Shown here in pieces: positions 1 through 5,160 of a stretch of 5,160 bases of DNA (the stretch's first letter is position 1; the number at the start of each line of letters is the position of its first letter). The notes below the pieces were generated by a model. It saw only the letters and a list, made by a program, of their open reading frames with translations. It was not told the origin of the DNA and searched no databases. Location of the stretch: the NCBI GenBank assembly GCA_015487825.1, contig WFOZ01000582.1, forward strand, positions 1 through 5,160, written 5' to 3'. Position numbers and translations under genes: made by a program. The stretch is from Planctomycetaceae bacterium. Lineage in GTDB: Bacteria > Planctomycetota > Planctomycetia > Planctomycetales > Planctomycetaceae.

Positions 1-2
1 AT

Positions 3-428
3 GTGGGACAACGCGCGGTTGTGGGGAAGACGCCACCTTCCGAAAGTTTGCTGATGATTCAGGGACCGCTTGTGCCAAGTTGGTCGCCCCCCAAATGGGG
101 GATCTTCCCTCGCATCGAAAATGGTGATCTACACGGCACGCGTCCCCCCTCGATTGAACGATTGAAACTCTGGATAAAAGCGAACGTGCATGTCCAGGGC
201 AAACCGAACCGGAAGTTTATTAAGCTTCATACACATGGCTGCAAACAGGGAAATATCGACATGCTGCTCGGTTCACAGATGCTGCAGTTTCATCAACAGC
301 TTGCCGATTACGCCCGTCACAATCCGAATATCCGTTACCACTACGTAACCGCATGGGAAATGGCTCAGTTGGTAAAACAAACCGAGCAGTCCAAGACTGG
401 CGAACCGAGAATGTTAACCCTCGGGTAA
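3..428 (+). CDS. C-terminal part of a polysaccharide-deacetylase-like protein (5' end outside window)
   Basis: The frame is open from the left edge to TAA at 426-428 and gives 141 residues of a C-terminus. The true start lies upstream, so the GTG at 3 need not be an initiator. Visible signatures are '[10 protein letters not shown]' (residues 18-27), '[13 protein letters not shown]' (31-43), '[16 protein letters not shown]' (53-68), 'KFIKLHTHG' (71-79) and a final '[13 protein letters not shown]' helix (112-124). From memory, this combination, especially the 'F-K-LHTHG' strand and the closing 'HYVTA-EM' segment, occurs at the C-terminus of polysaccharide-deacetylase-like (NodB-related) proteins of planctomycetes and some myxobacteria. 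The catalytic metal-binding part would lie upstream of the window, so activity cannot be judged. There is no signal peptide or membrane segment in the visible part. The reading frame is certain; the family call is moderate, and the substrate is unknown. Confidence 0.6.
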   Translation: MGQRAVVGKTPPSESLLMIQGPLVPSWSPPKWGIFPRIENGDLHGTRPPSIERLKLWIKANVHVQGKPNRKFIKLHTHGCKQGNIDMLLGSQMLQFHQQLADYARHNPNIRYHYVTAWEMAQLVKQTEQSKTGEPRMLTLG

Positions 429-623
429 TCCTGTCTGACCAGATGTAGCTTTGAGAAACAGTATTCTAATCGTGAGGTAACACCTCGCCTTGTAATCGGG
501 ATAATCGGAAGGATTTACGCTCACTTTCTGTTTTCTCCCACCGATACCACCTGCTTTTTTTGCCGATCTTACAAAAATGTGGGAGACTTCAGACGGCGTA
601 TTGTCAGTTGGCACAGGTTTTGA

Positions 624-651
624 TTGTCACCCGGCAAAAAGTAGGTTTTAT
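624..651 (+). promoter_or_regulatory. Possible sigma70-type promoter for the 690-1025 gene
   Basis: TTGTCA at 624-629 (5 of 6 to the -35 consensus) is followed after 16 nt by TTTTAT at 646-651 (4 of 6 to the -10 consensus). The expected transcript start, near 658, would leave a leader of about 30 nt before ATG 690. This is a motif match only. A sigma54-like motif overlaps it at 609-624 and could be the real element, or neither may be. Confidence 0.3.
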
Positions 652-671
652 TCTTTGGGCCACATTGAGGT

Positions 672-680
672 GGAAGGAAG
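672..680 (+). promoter_or_regulatory. Ribosome binding site that fixes the start at ATG 690
   Basis: GGAAGGAAG at 672-680 is a strong purine-rich Shine-Dalgarno sequence. It lies 9 nt before ATG 690, which is normal spacing. It directly abuts the alternative TTG at 681, leaving no room for initiation there. This decides in favour of ATG 690. Confidence 0.75.
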
Positions 681-689
681 TTGCAAGAC

Positions 690-1025
690 ATGGATATTTG
701 CGAAGAGCTGATAGTTGATCGTCGCACTAGCGTTCGACGAGCGATGGCTGGAAAAAGAGTGGACAGCAGCGAAAAAGTGATCGCTGAGCAAGGTGAGCGG
801 CGAAAGGTGGAACGCCGCAGACAGATTGATCCCACGACATGCGAACGGGATTATTCGGGAGACGAAGTAGATTTCATGAAAGCGATGGATAACTACAAAC
901 GGCGAAGCGGCCGCCAGTTTCCAACCTGGAGTGAAGTCCTCGAAGTTCTCAAAGATATGGGATATCGCAAAGTCGCGGAACCGATGACGACCTTTGTTCC
1001 CGAATCTGAAAAAGTGACAACCTAA
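690..1025 (+). CDS. Small charged conserved protein of unknown function, 111 aa
   Basis: The start at ATG 690 is chosen from the Shine-Dalgarno position; an in-frame TTG at 681 would add three residues but has no spacing to the ribosome site. The N-terminal half is rich in Arg, Lys and Glu, with arginine clusters such as '[10 protein letters not shown]' and '[10 protein letters not shown]', and is probably helical. The C-terminal half carries '[20 protein letters not shown]' followed by '[15 protein letters not shown]', which I recognise only as the core of small uncharacterised planctomycete proteins. There is no signal peptide, membrane segment, cysteine pair or catalytic motif. The basic patches and short helices would suit nucleic-acid or protein binding, but that is inference. 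It appears monocistronic: there is a 261-bp gap before it and a strong terminator 30 bp after it. Confidence 0.8.
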   Translation: MDICEELIVDRRTSVRRAMAGKRVDSSEKVIAEQGERRKVERRRQIDPTTCERDYSGDEVDFMKAMDNYKRRSGRQFPTWSEVLEVLKDMGYRKVAEPMTTFVPESEKVTT

Positions 1026-1054
1026 AACTCTTCGAATCGTATCGGACAAACTTG

Positions 1055-1093
1055 TCCCTGTTCAGTCACTCTGATTGAACAGGGATTTTTTTT
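1055..1093 (+). terminator. Strong intrinsic terminator after the small charged protein
   Basis: TCCCTGTTCAGTCA (1055-1068) pairs with TGATTGAACAGGGA (1072-1085) around the triloop CTC. This gives a 14-bp stem with one G.T wobble and is followed at once by eight T residues (1086-1093). It ends the transcript of the 690-1025 gene. There is no T-run on the other side, so it acts only in the + direction. It insulates the next transcription unit. Confidence 0.93.
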
Positions 1094-1134
1094 GTCAGGA
1101 TTTAACATGTAGCGGTCAAAAAGAGGTCTCTCGT

Positions 1135-1163
1135 TTGAAACTCGGGCTGTGATATTGTTATAC
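1135..1163 (+). promoter_or_regulatory. Likely sigma70-type promoter for the membrane protein-bioD unit
   Basis: TTGAAA at 1135-1140 is followed after exactly 17 nt by TTATAC at 1158-1163. An alternative reading uses TATACA at 1159-1164 with TGT at 1156-1158, resembling an extended -10. It sits just after the strong terminator and about 85 bp before the next start codon, where a promoter is needed. The leader of roughly 80 nt shows only a tiny GGC-AAAA-GCC hairpin near 1195-1204, and no riboswitch or biotin-operator-like long palindrome that I can recognise. Confidence 0.55.
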
Positions 1164-1237
1164 AGGAACAACAGAATGCGAAACACCTTCTCGGGCAAAA
1201 GCCTGGAGTTGGGTCGATAAATTGATCGTTCAGAACT

Positions 1238-1242
1238 GGAAG
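1238..1242 (+). promoter_or_regulatory. Ribosome binding site for the membrane protein
   Basis: GGAAG lies 7 nt before ATG 1250 and 13 nt before the second in-frame ATG at 1256. It therefore supports 1250 as the start. Confidence 0.6.
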
Positions 1243-1249
1243 TCTATTT

Positions 1250-1801
1250 ATGAAAATGCTGATTCCGATATTGTTTGCTTGTGGCACCGCTTTGTGTTGG
1301 GGGCTGTATGGTCCGACGATTCAACACGCTCGCAGTTCAACCGGCGAATGGAGTGCCTTCAAGCCTTACGTTTTTATTGGGATTGCTTATCTTGTCTGGG
1401 CATGCGTGGGCGGGCTGGTGGGGATGATGCTGAAAGGAGATAGCTTCACTTATACAGGAACTCAAACTCCTGCCATGACCTGGGGTTTTTTAGCAGGTTC
1501 GTTAGGAGCAATCGGTGCGTTCAGTTTAACATCGGCCATGCTTAGTGGAGGGAAGCCGTTGTTTGTGATGCCGATTGTTTTCGGAGGAGCTGTTACTGTT
1601 ACTGCAATTGTTTCAGTCATTGAATTAAAAGATATGTCAAAAGTGAATCCAATGCTGTGGGTCGGAATGGTCGCTGTTGTTGTGGGAGTTGTTCTTGTTG
1701 CAGCGAACACGCCACATGGGCATCCTCCTAAAAAGCAGGGAGATCAGACTGAACCCGCAAGTGCTTCAGTCGAGTCAGCGCCCGAGCAAAGCAGTTCGTA
1801 G
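1250..1801 (+). CDS. Five-helix inner-membrane protein, DMT/EamA-like, function unknown
   Basis: The 183-residue protein has five likely membrane helices at about residues 3-21, 40-61, 75-98, 103-124 and 133-152. A hydrophilic tail rich in Pro, Ser, Glu and Gln follows (154-183). The opening 'ACGTALCWGLYGP' with a charged loop after it, and the glycine-rich helices ('TWGFLAGSLGAIGAFSLTSAM', written here as two parts: TWGFLAGSLGA and IGAFSLTSAM), resemble one half of a drug/metabolite transporter (EamA-type) fold. The usual family length is about 300 residues with ten helices, so this would be a half-size form. I recall close relatives among uncharacterised planctomycete membrane proteins. The substrate is unknown. 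The gene follows its own promoter and is separated from bioD by only 20 bp, so the two are probably co-transcribed. That context makes a link with biotin or a precursor conceivable but does not prove it. Confidence 0.75.
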   Translation: MKMLIPILFACGTALCWGLYGPTIQHARSSTGEWSAFKPYVFIGIAYLVWACVGGLVGMMLKGDSFTYTGTQTPAMTWGFLAGSLGAIGAFSLTSAMLSGGKPLFVMPIVFGGAVTVTAIVSVIELKDMSKVNPMLWVGMVAVVVGVVLVAANTPHGHPPKKQGDQTEPASASVESAPEQSSS

Positions 1802-1821
1802 ACAAACCGGGTTTAGCACAC

Positions 1822-2550
1822 ATGGCAACCAAAGGTCTTTTCGTCACCGGGACCGATACTGACATCGGTAAAACTTACGTTTCCTGTCACATCCTTCGTG
1901 AACTGGTGCAGCAGGGAAAATCTGTGGGAGCCTACAAACCTGCCTGTTCAGGCTCGCTCGTTAATACAGCCGGCAAGAAAACCTGGGGAGACGTAGAGCA
2001 GCTTCGCAAAGCGACTCAGTCCGAAGAGTCATCGGAGCGAATCTGCCCGCAAACTTTTGATTTACCGCTTGCCCCGGATCGTGCTGCAAAAATGGAGTCG
2101 CGCTCAGTTGACGAATCGCTTCTTATCAACGGTTGGAAGTGGTGGGTCAATCGCGTTGACTATTTACTGGTGGAAGGCGTGGGAGGATTACTCTCGCCTG
2201 TTTCCCAGCACTTTCTGGTCGCCGATCTTGCAGTTCAAATTGGATACCCCCTGCTAATCATCGCAGATGCCGGGCTGGGGACGATCAATCATACGCTGCT
2301 GACTATTGAAGCTGCCCGACAGAGAGGGCTGTCTGTTGCAGGGGTTGTTCTCAATCAGACTTCTCCGAAAACAGACAGATCCGCATCCTTTAACCTTGCC
2401 GATCTCCGCTTGCGAACTGATGTCCCCATCCTCAAGGCAGTACCCTTCCGTCCACAAGGGGCACATGTATACGAAAATAATAACATTGAATTCGAGTGGA
2501 CTTCGTTATTTAATGAAAGCTGCTTCCCTACACAGAATGAATTCCAGTGA
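1822..2550 (+). CDS. bioD: ATP-dependent dethiobiotin synthetase
   Basis: This cytoplasmic enzyme of biotin synthesis (EC 6.3.3.3) closes the ureido ring of 7,8-diaminopelargonate using CO2 and ATP. At 242 residues it has normal family length. The P-loop is 'GTDTDIGKT' (residues 10-18, with K17 and T18 binding phosphate). 'YKPACSGS' (38-45) supplies the substrate-site lysine K39. 'WGDVEQL' (55-61) holds the aspartate expected for metal binding. 'PLAPDRAA' (82-89) is the usual substrate-loop segment. 'LLVEGVGGLLSP' (115-126) carries the metal-binding glutamate E118, and 'GLGTINHTLLT' (151-161) and 'VVLNQT' (175-180) complete the nucleotide site. All key residues seem present, so the gene should be active. 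Start ATG 1822 fits the N-terminus of the family. No Shine-Dalgarno is evident in the 20 bp after the upstream stop, suggesting translational coupling or SD-independent initiation. No other bio gene lies in the window. Confidence 0.96.
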   Translation: MATKGLFVTGTDTDIGKTYVSCHILRELVQQGKSVGAYKPACSGSLVNTAGKKTWGDVEQLRKATQSEESSERICPQTFDLPLAPDRAAKMESRSVDESLLINGWKWWVNRVDYLLVEGVGGLLSPVSQHFLVADLAVQIGYPLLIIADAGLGTINHTLLTIEAARQRGLSVAGVVLNQTSPKTDRSASFNLADLRLRTDVPILKAVPFRPQGAHVYENNNIEFEWTSLFNESCFPTQNEFQ

Positions 2551-2647
2551 ATACAATTACCCTGGAACGACTGGTTTGTTTAGCAGACGTAACCATAGGG
2601 AAACTTTAGAAAGTAACGCAAGTCGTAAAGAAATTATCCGTTAGGAT

Positions 2648-2740
2648 CGCTCGAACAATAACTGTCGTAACTTCGATGTTCCGTTTTCTTGGCTGAAGGC
2701 CAAACAATATAATTGAAAACGGACAGGTATTGTTCGAGCG
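2648..2740. repeat. 93-nt nested inverted repeat / candidate structured RNA or small palindromic element
   Basis: CGCTCGAACAATA (2648-2660) is the exact reverse complement of TATTGTTCGAGCG (2728-2740). After one A.G mismatch the pairing continues with CTGTC (2662-2666) and GACAG (2722-2726). Inside this, CGTTTTC (2682-2688) pairs with GAAAACG (2715-2721), and TTGGC (2689-2693) pairs with GCCAA (2699-2703) around the loop TGAAG. Together this is about 30 bp in one long imperfect hairpin, with a 15-nt bulge on the left (2667-2681) and an 11-nt bulge on the right (2704-2714). AACAATA also recurs at 2703-2709. There is no T-run after it, so it is not a standard terminator. It could be an untranslated-region RNA, an sRNA, a protein-binding site pair, or a MITE/REP-like repeat. 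No target-site duplication is visible. Confidence 0.7.
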
Positions 2741-2795
2741 CCCCTTAGTAGTACAGGTTCCCTTACCCACATAGAAATTCTTAATCCATGCTGGC

Positions 2796-2799
2796 GGAG
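2796..2799 (+). promoter_or_regulatory. Ribosome binding site for the 2810 gene
   Basis: GGAG lies 10 nt before ATG 2810, slightly long but acceptable. It supports this ATG as the start. Confidence 0.5.
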
Positions 2800-2809
2800 T
2801 ATCGTTTAG

Positions 2810-4099
2810 ATGTCGGAAAATGAAAATCCTGAATTCGGTTTTTTGAATGAGCTGAAAAAAACGTCCGATTCTGCAATTCTGGATAAAGAGGAAGCGAAGT
2901 CTGAAACGGAGCCAGAACAGAGCGAACCTGAAAAGCCGGCAGAATCTTCTACGAAGCAGTCGCAACCGGCCTGGATGGATGAGCCTGAAACGCTAGAGGA
3001 TCGCTACGACAGCAGCATGCGTTTTGCTGCAGCTTTGGGAACTGATGATGATTCAAACAAAGAAAGTTTATTGAATCTCACTGGAGAAGATACGCATCTG
3101 ACAGATGAGCAGGAACAATCCGCTGAAGATGAACCTGAGCAGTTAGAACAGACGAGTTCTGATTCTGATGAGCAGACCACAGATGAGGATTGCAACTCTT
3201 CAAATAAGGCATCGGCTGTTGCTGAAAATTCTGAACTACCTGAAACCACCGAGAAGGATGTTCCGGCTTCGAGCGTACCGCTCACCGGATCACCTCCTGC
3301 TGTCGCTGCAACGACTTCAGTAGTAAACGCTCCGGTCACAACTTCTGTTCAGGAACCGGTTGTCTCAAAACGTAAGTATATGATCGTACTCAGTTATGCC
3401 AGTGCCATTACGCTGGTCTGCGTGATATTGATCATGCAATCTTTACAGGCCAAACCGCACGATCTGGAAAGTCTCCCGGATCTTAAACCACCAATGAAAG
3501 ATGATGAAATTGCCTACCGTCTGGTTCCTGAAGCAGCCGGTCTCCCTCGCGGACATACCTTAAAACTTGGTCAATCCCGTCGTTTCGGGAATGTATTGGT
3601 TACGCCGACAAAAGTGGTTTACGAACCGATTCAATTTGTGCATTACTCGCAAGACCCAACAAAAACCAGAGCTGCCAGTAAACCAGCCATGAAGCTCTGG
3701 TTGAAGTTTGAAAATGTTTCCAAAGACCAAAAGTTTGCCCCTCTGGATCGCAAACTGATGTTGATGCGAATTGTCGATCCTAAACAACGGGAGTTCATGC
3801 GTTCCAATCAGTTTCTCTGCCCTTCCCGCGCAAAGGGTGATCTGAAAAAAACAAGTTTACTATACGATCTGGAAATGGTCGGCGATTGGGATTTTGCAGG
3901 AATTGAAGACGATCCACTGGTACCTCCCGGACAAACACTCGAAATTTACCTTCCTTCTTCCGAAGAAGCCTACGACGAGATGGACGGGAAAATCACTTGG
4001 CGAGTACAGTTCCGCAAAGGGTATAACCCGGATTCGAAACGAGGTGTAACAACTCTGATTGAGGTTGTCTTCGATAAAAAAGAAGTCGTTTCGTCATAG
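2810..4099 (+). CDS. Single-pass membrane protein with acidic N-terminal tail and C-terminal beta-rich domain, unknown function
   Basis: I do not recognise a named family for this 429-residue protein. Residues 1-186 are low in complexity and strongly acidic, dominated by Glu, Asp, Ser, Gln and Thr, with a Pro/Ala/Val/Thr-rich stretch at about 151-183; this region is probably disordered. 'KRK' (187-189) precedes one hydrophobic helix (190-211), so by the positive-inside rule the tail is cytoplasmic and the rest lies outside the inner membrane. There is no N-terminal signal peptide. The C-terminal part (about 235-425) is folded-looking: 'GHTLKLGQSRRFGNVLVTPTKV' (248-269; key segments TLKLGQ and NVLVTPTKV), 'MKLWLKFENVS' (294-304) and 'LVPPGQTLEIYLP' (370-382). 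That order of strands resembles Ig-like DUF4352/telokin-like extracytoplasmic domains, but this is only a resemblance. The start is supported by GGAG. The gene stands alone, convergent with the next one. Confidence 0.82.
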   Translation: MSENENPEFGFLNELKKTSDSAILDKEEAKSETEPEQSEPEKPAESSTKQSQPAWMDEPETLEDRYDSSMRFAAALGTDDDSNKESLLNLTGEDTHLTDEQEQSAEDEPEQLEQTSSDSDEQTTDEDCNSSNKASAVAENSELPETTEKDVPASSVPLTGSPPAVAATTSVVNAPVTTSVQEPVVSKRKYMIVLSYASAITLVCVILIMQSLQAKPHDLESLPDLKPPMKDDEIAYRLVPEAAGLPRGHTLKLGQSRRFGNVLVTPTKVVYEPIQFVHYSQDPTKTRAASKPAMKLWLKFENVSKDQKFAPLDRKLMLMRIVDPKQREFMRSNQFLCPSRAKGDLKKTSLLYDLEMVGDWDFAGIEDDPLVPPGQTLEIYLPSSEEAYDEMDGKITWRVQFRKGYNPDSKRGVTTLIEVVFDKKEVVSS

Positions 4100-4317
4100 C
4101 CATCAGCAATAGCGGGATAGCTCGGACGTCTGCGTCTGAATTACGAAGCAACAGGAAGCAGGGAAAGAGATTTCATTTACAACAAGACTCTCAAAACAAC
4201 TATTACGTCTGTAAATGGTTTGGGCATAGCAGAGCGCATTCCCGGCTTCTTGTGCCTACGCCGCCCAGACGCTTCGCGTGTGGAGCAACCTCGGCAAACA
4301 AACGCTTTCTGATTTAT
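4100..4317. other. Convergent intergenic spacer, no gene seen
   Basis: Both flanking genes end here. The only notable pairing is CATTTACA (4174-4181) with TGTAAATG (4210-4217), an 8-bp inverted repeat around 28 nt, without a T-run on either side. CGTCTG recurs three times (twice around 4128-4140 and once near 4206). No classical terminator for either gene was found. Confidence 0.5.
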
Positions 4318-5160
4318 TCAGTCTGCTGCAGGGGTTGCTGCAAACGGCTCGGTATCCATTTGGTGGTGTCCTCCCTGGACCAGTTTTCTGGTCATAAGCA
4401 ATTCGACAACCAACATCGCAATGAACAACAACAGCAGCAGCGGCCAGATTTCTATCCCACCACTCGCATCAGCCAGCGATGCGAGCATCTCTTCGGAATT
4501 TCGCTGCCAATATATTTTGTAAGATTTCTCCAGATTCTCGCAGTCTGTTTCATTCAATCGATCAAGATTCGATTCGCTTCTCGGTGCATAGACACTGAAA
4601 GGGATTTCAAGTGGAACCTGCTGTTTCGCAAAGTTAGTTACCATGCAACCTGGGTGGAAAGTGTAAATCCCCGAAAGTCTTGGTGGGGGCAAGATCCATT
4701 GAATACGATTTCTGCTGCCTGTTCTTTGAGAAAAAAGAAGACGTTCACTGGGGCCGGTAACTTTGATTTTTAATGGCTGGCAAGGCAAAGATCGCAGAAT
4801 CAGTGGGTGGTTCAGTTCGACGTTTCGACTGGAAGCGGTTTCTGACAATTCCATGACAAGTTCGTGCAAAAAAGGGACATAAGCCCGCTGTCTGATTAAA
4901 TCGTTACCAATCCCGTCAAAGGAAATGGCGCTGACAAGCACCTGCCCGCGTCCGACATATCGTCTTAGAAACAGCGGAGCGTTGGATTGCATCCGGGCAT
5001 CAACCGAAATAGAAGAAAGTAGCTTAGTGGCTCTATTCTTTTTAGAGGCCGATTTTTTGTTATCGGTTTTCTTCTTCTCTACCGGCTGTTCAGGAATTTT
5101 TAATTTCCAGTATTCGCTAATGATGACATCGGCCAGATCACTCGTTTTTGACTCTCGAAA
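4318..5160 (-). CDS. C-terminal part of a BatA/vWA-type membrane protein (5' end outside window)
   Basis: The - strand frame stays open from the right edge to TGA at 4318-4320, showing 280 C-terminal residues. The methionine encoded at 4990-4992 is internal, not the start. Visible residues 62-110 contain 'PLFLRRYVGRGQVLVSAISF' and 'RAYVPFLHELVMEL', matching the glutamine-amidotransferase-like region of BatA-type proteins, where 'P-L-V-R--G-GRV' is followed by '-FVPLLHELV'. Next comes a beta-rich stretch ending in 'SGIYTFHPG' (about 163-171), then 'SVYAPRSESNLDRL' (189-202), equivalent to the 'VN-DP-ESDL--L' motif of the family. One membrane helix (about 239-257, 'WPLLLLLFIAMLVVELLM') and a short tail end the protein. 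A Lys-rich segment (28-46) interrupts the visible start. Family proteins usually have an N-terminal BatA membrane region and a vWA domain, which would lie beyond 5160. The exact role, perhaps in envelope homeostasis beside MoxR ATPases, is inferred from the family only. Confidence 0.72.
   Translation of the reverse strand, partial: FRESKTSDLADVIISEYWKLKIPEQPVEKKKTDNKKSASKKNRATKLLSSISVDARMQSNAPLFLRRYVGRGQVLVSAISFDGIGNDLIRQRAYVPFLHELVMELSETASSRNVELNHPLILRSLPCQPLKIKVTGPSERLLFSQRTGSRNRIQWILPPPRLSGIYTFHPGCMVTNFAKQQVPLEIPFSVYAPRSESNLDRLNETDCENLEKSYKIYWQRNSEEMLASLADASGGIEIWPLLLLLFIAMLVVELLMTRKLVQGGHHQMDTEPFAATPAAD

Larger units (their letters stand above)
429..689. other. Intergenic spacer with small inverted repeats, no gene seen
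   Basis: No convincing coding frame occurs here. It holds a small hairpin, GAGGT-AAC-ACCTC at 474-486, extendable by a G.T and a G-C pair to 472-488. It is not followed by a T-run, so it is a poor terminator. A looser 8-bp inverted repeat pairs TCTCCCAC (534-541) with GTGGGAGA (579-586) across 37 nt. A short direct repeat TAATCGG lies around 492-508. The T7 run near 554-561 is not preceded by a GC-rich stem. No clear terminator for the upstream gene was found. The right-hand 90 bp carries the possible promoters listed separately. Confidence 0.5.
2551..2809. other. Intergenic spacer between bioD and the next gene, holding a nested inverted repeat
   Basis: No coding frame is supported here. 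The spacer has no T-rich intrinsic terminator for bioD. Its centre is the structured element at 2648-2740, described separately. A minor pair, AGGGAA near 2596 and TTCCCT near 2757, brackets that element loosely. No promoter with good spacing was found for the gene at 2810. Confidence 0.5.

Noticed and set aside
472..488. Hairpin GAGGT-AAC-ACCTC as terminator of the upstream gene
   Set aside because: The stem is short and no T-run follows. It is mentioned only in the spacer description.
648..1049. Two overlapping - strand open frames opposite the small charged gene (to 569)
   Set aside because: The + strand gene has a strong ribosome site and a correctly oriented terminator; the - strand frames have neither.
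2694..2745. tRNA- or tmRNA-like T-loop (GTTCGAGC near 2732-2739)
   Set aside because: The GTTCGAGC bases are fully used in the long inverted repeat. No acceptor stem, anticodon arm or CCA end can be laid out.
2640..2750. Insertion-sequence or MITE with target-site duplication
   Set aside because: The bases directly flanking the 13-bp inverted ends (GGAT on the left, CCCC on the right) are not repeated. A decayed element cannot be excluded without genome comparison.
2606..2965. - strand open frame rich in Arg and Phe
   Set aside because: It overlaps the structured spacer and the start of the 2810 gene. The Arg/Phe/Leu bias is what antisense Glu/Lys/Ser codons give.
3004..3339. - strand Ser/Val-rich open frame
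   Set aside because: It is the shadow of the acidic low-complexity tail of the 2810 gene, with no plausible start signals.
4252..4773. + strand open frame of 173 codons with a glutamine run
   Set aside because: It lies antisense to the BatA-type gene, whose protein has clear family motifs and a membrane helix. The glutamines come from a CAACAGCAGCAG stretch antisense to leucine codons of that helix.
4318..4992. Methionine at 4990-4992 as start of the - strand gene
   Set aside because: The frame continues open for 56 more codons to the window edge, and this Met lies within the conserved domain, so the gene is partial.
1..5160. CRISPR array, toxin-antitoxin pair or defence system
   Set aside because: There are no regularly spaced repeats, and none of the genes shows nuclease, toxin or defence motifs that I can recognise.

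Overview
The window looks like chromosomal DNA of a planctomycete, probably near the Gimesia/Planctomyces group. This is an inference from three protein types that I recognise as planctomycetal in style: a small protein with a '[15 protein letters not shown]' core, a five-helix membrane protein beginning 'MKMLIPILFACGTALCWGLYG', and the C-terminal half of a BatA-type membrane protein. Base composition is moderate, near 50% GC by eye. Gene density is ordinary, with spacers of about 220-260 bp. I see no insertion sequence, tRNA, rRNA, CRISPR array or phage gene.

Layout from left to right: (1) the C-terminal 141 residues of a gene that enters from the left edge, probably a polysaccharide-deacetylase-like protein (+ strand, ends 428). 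(2) A 261-bp spacer with weak promoter-like motifs. (3) A 111-residue, highly charged protein of unknown function (690-1025), closed by a very strong intrinsic terminator (1055-1093). (4) A good sigma70-type promoter (1135-1163) reading into a two-gene unit: a five-helix DMT-like membrane protein (1250-1801) and, 20 bp later, dethiobiotin synthetase bioD (1822-2550). (5) A 259-bp spacer holding a 93-nt nested inverted-repeat structure (2648-2740). (6) A 429-residue single-pass membrane protein with a long acidic N-terminal tail and a folded C-terminal domain (2810-4099). (7) A 218-bp convergent spacer. (8) The C-terminal 280 residues of a BatA/vWA-type membrane protein on the - strand, running off the right edge.

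The only gene with a firmly assigned biochemical role is bioD, which makes the ureido ring of dethiobiotin in biotin synthesis. No other biotin gene is visible. The membrane protein before it probably shares its transcript, but a functional link is unproven. The other genes look like independent envelope-related or housekeeping genes. I do not see a convincing new multi-gene system. The item most worth following up is the structured 93-nt element upstream of the gene at 2810.
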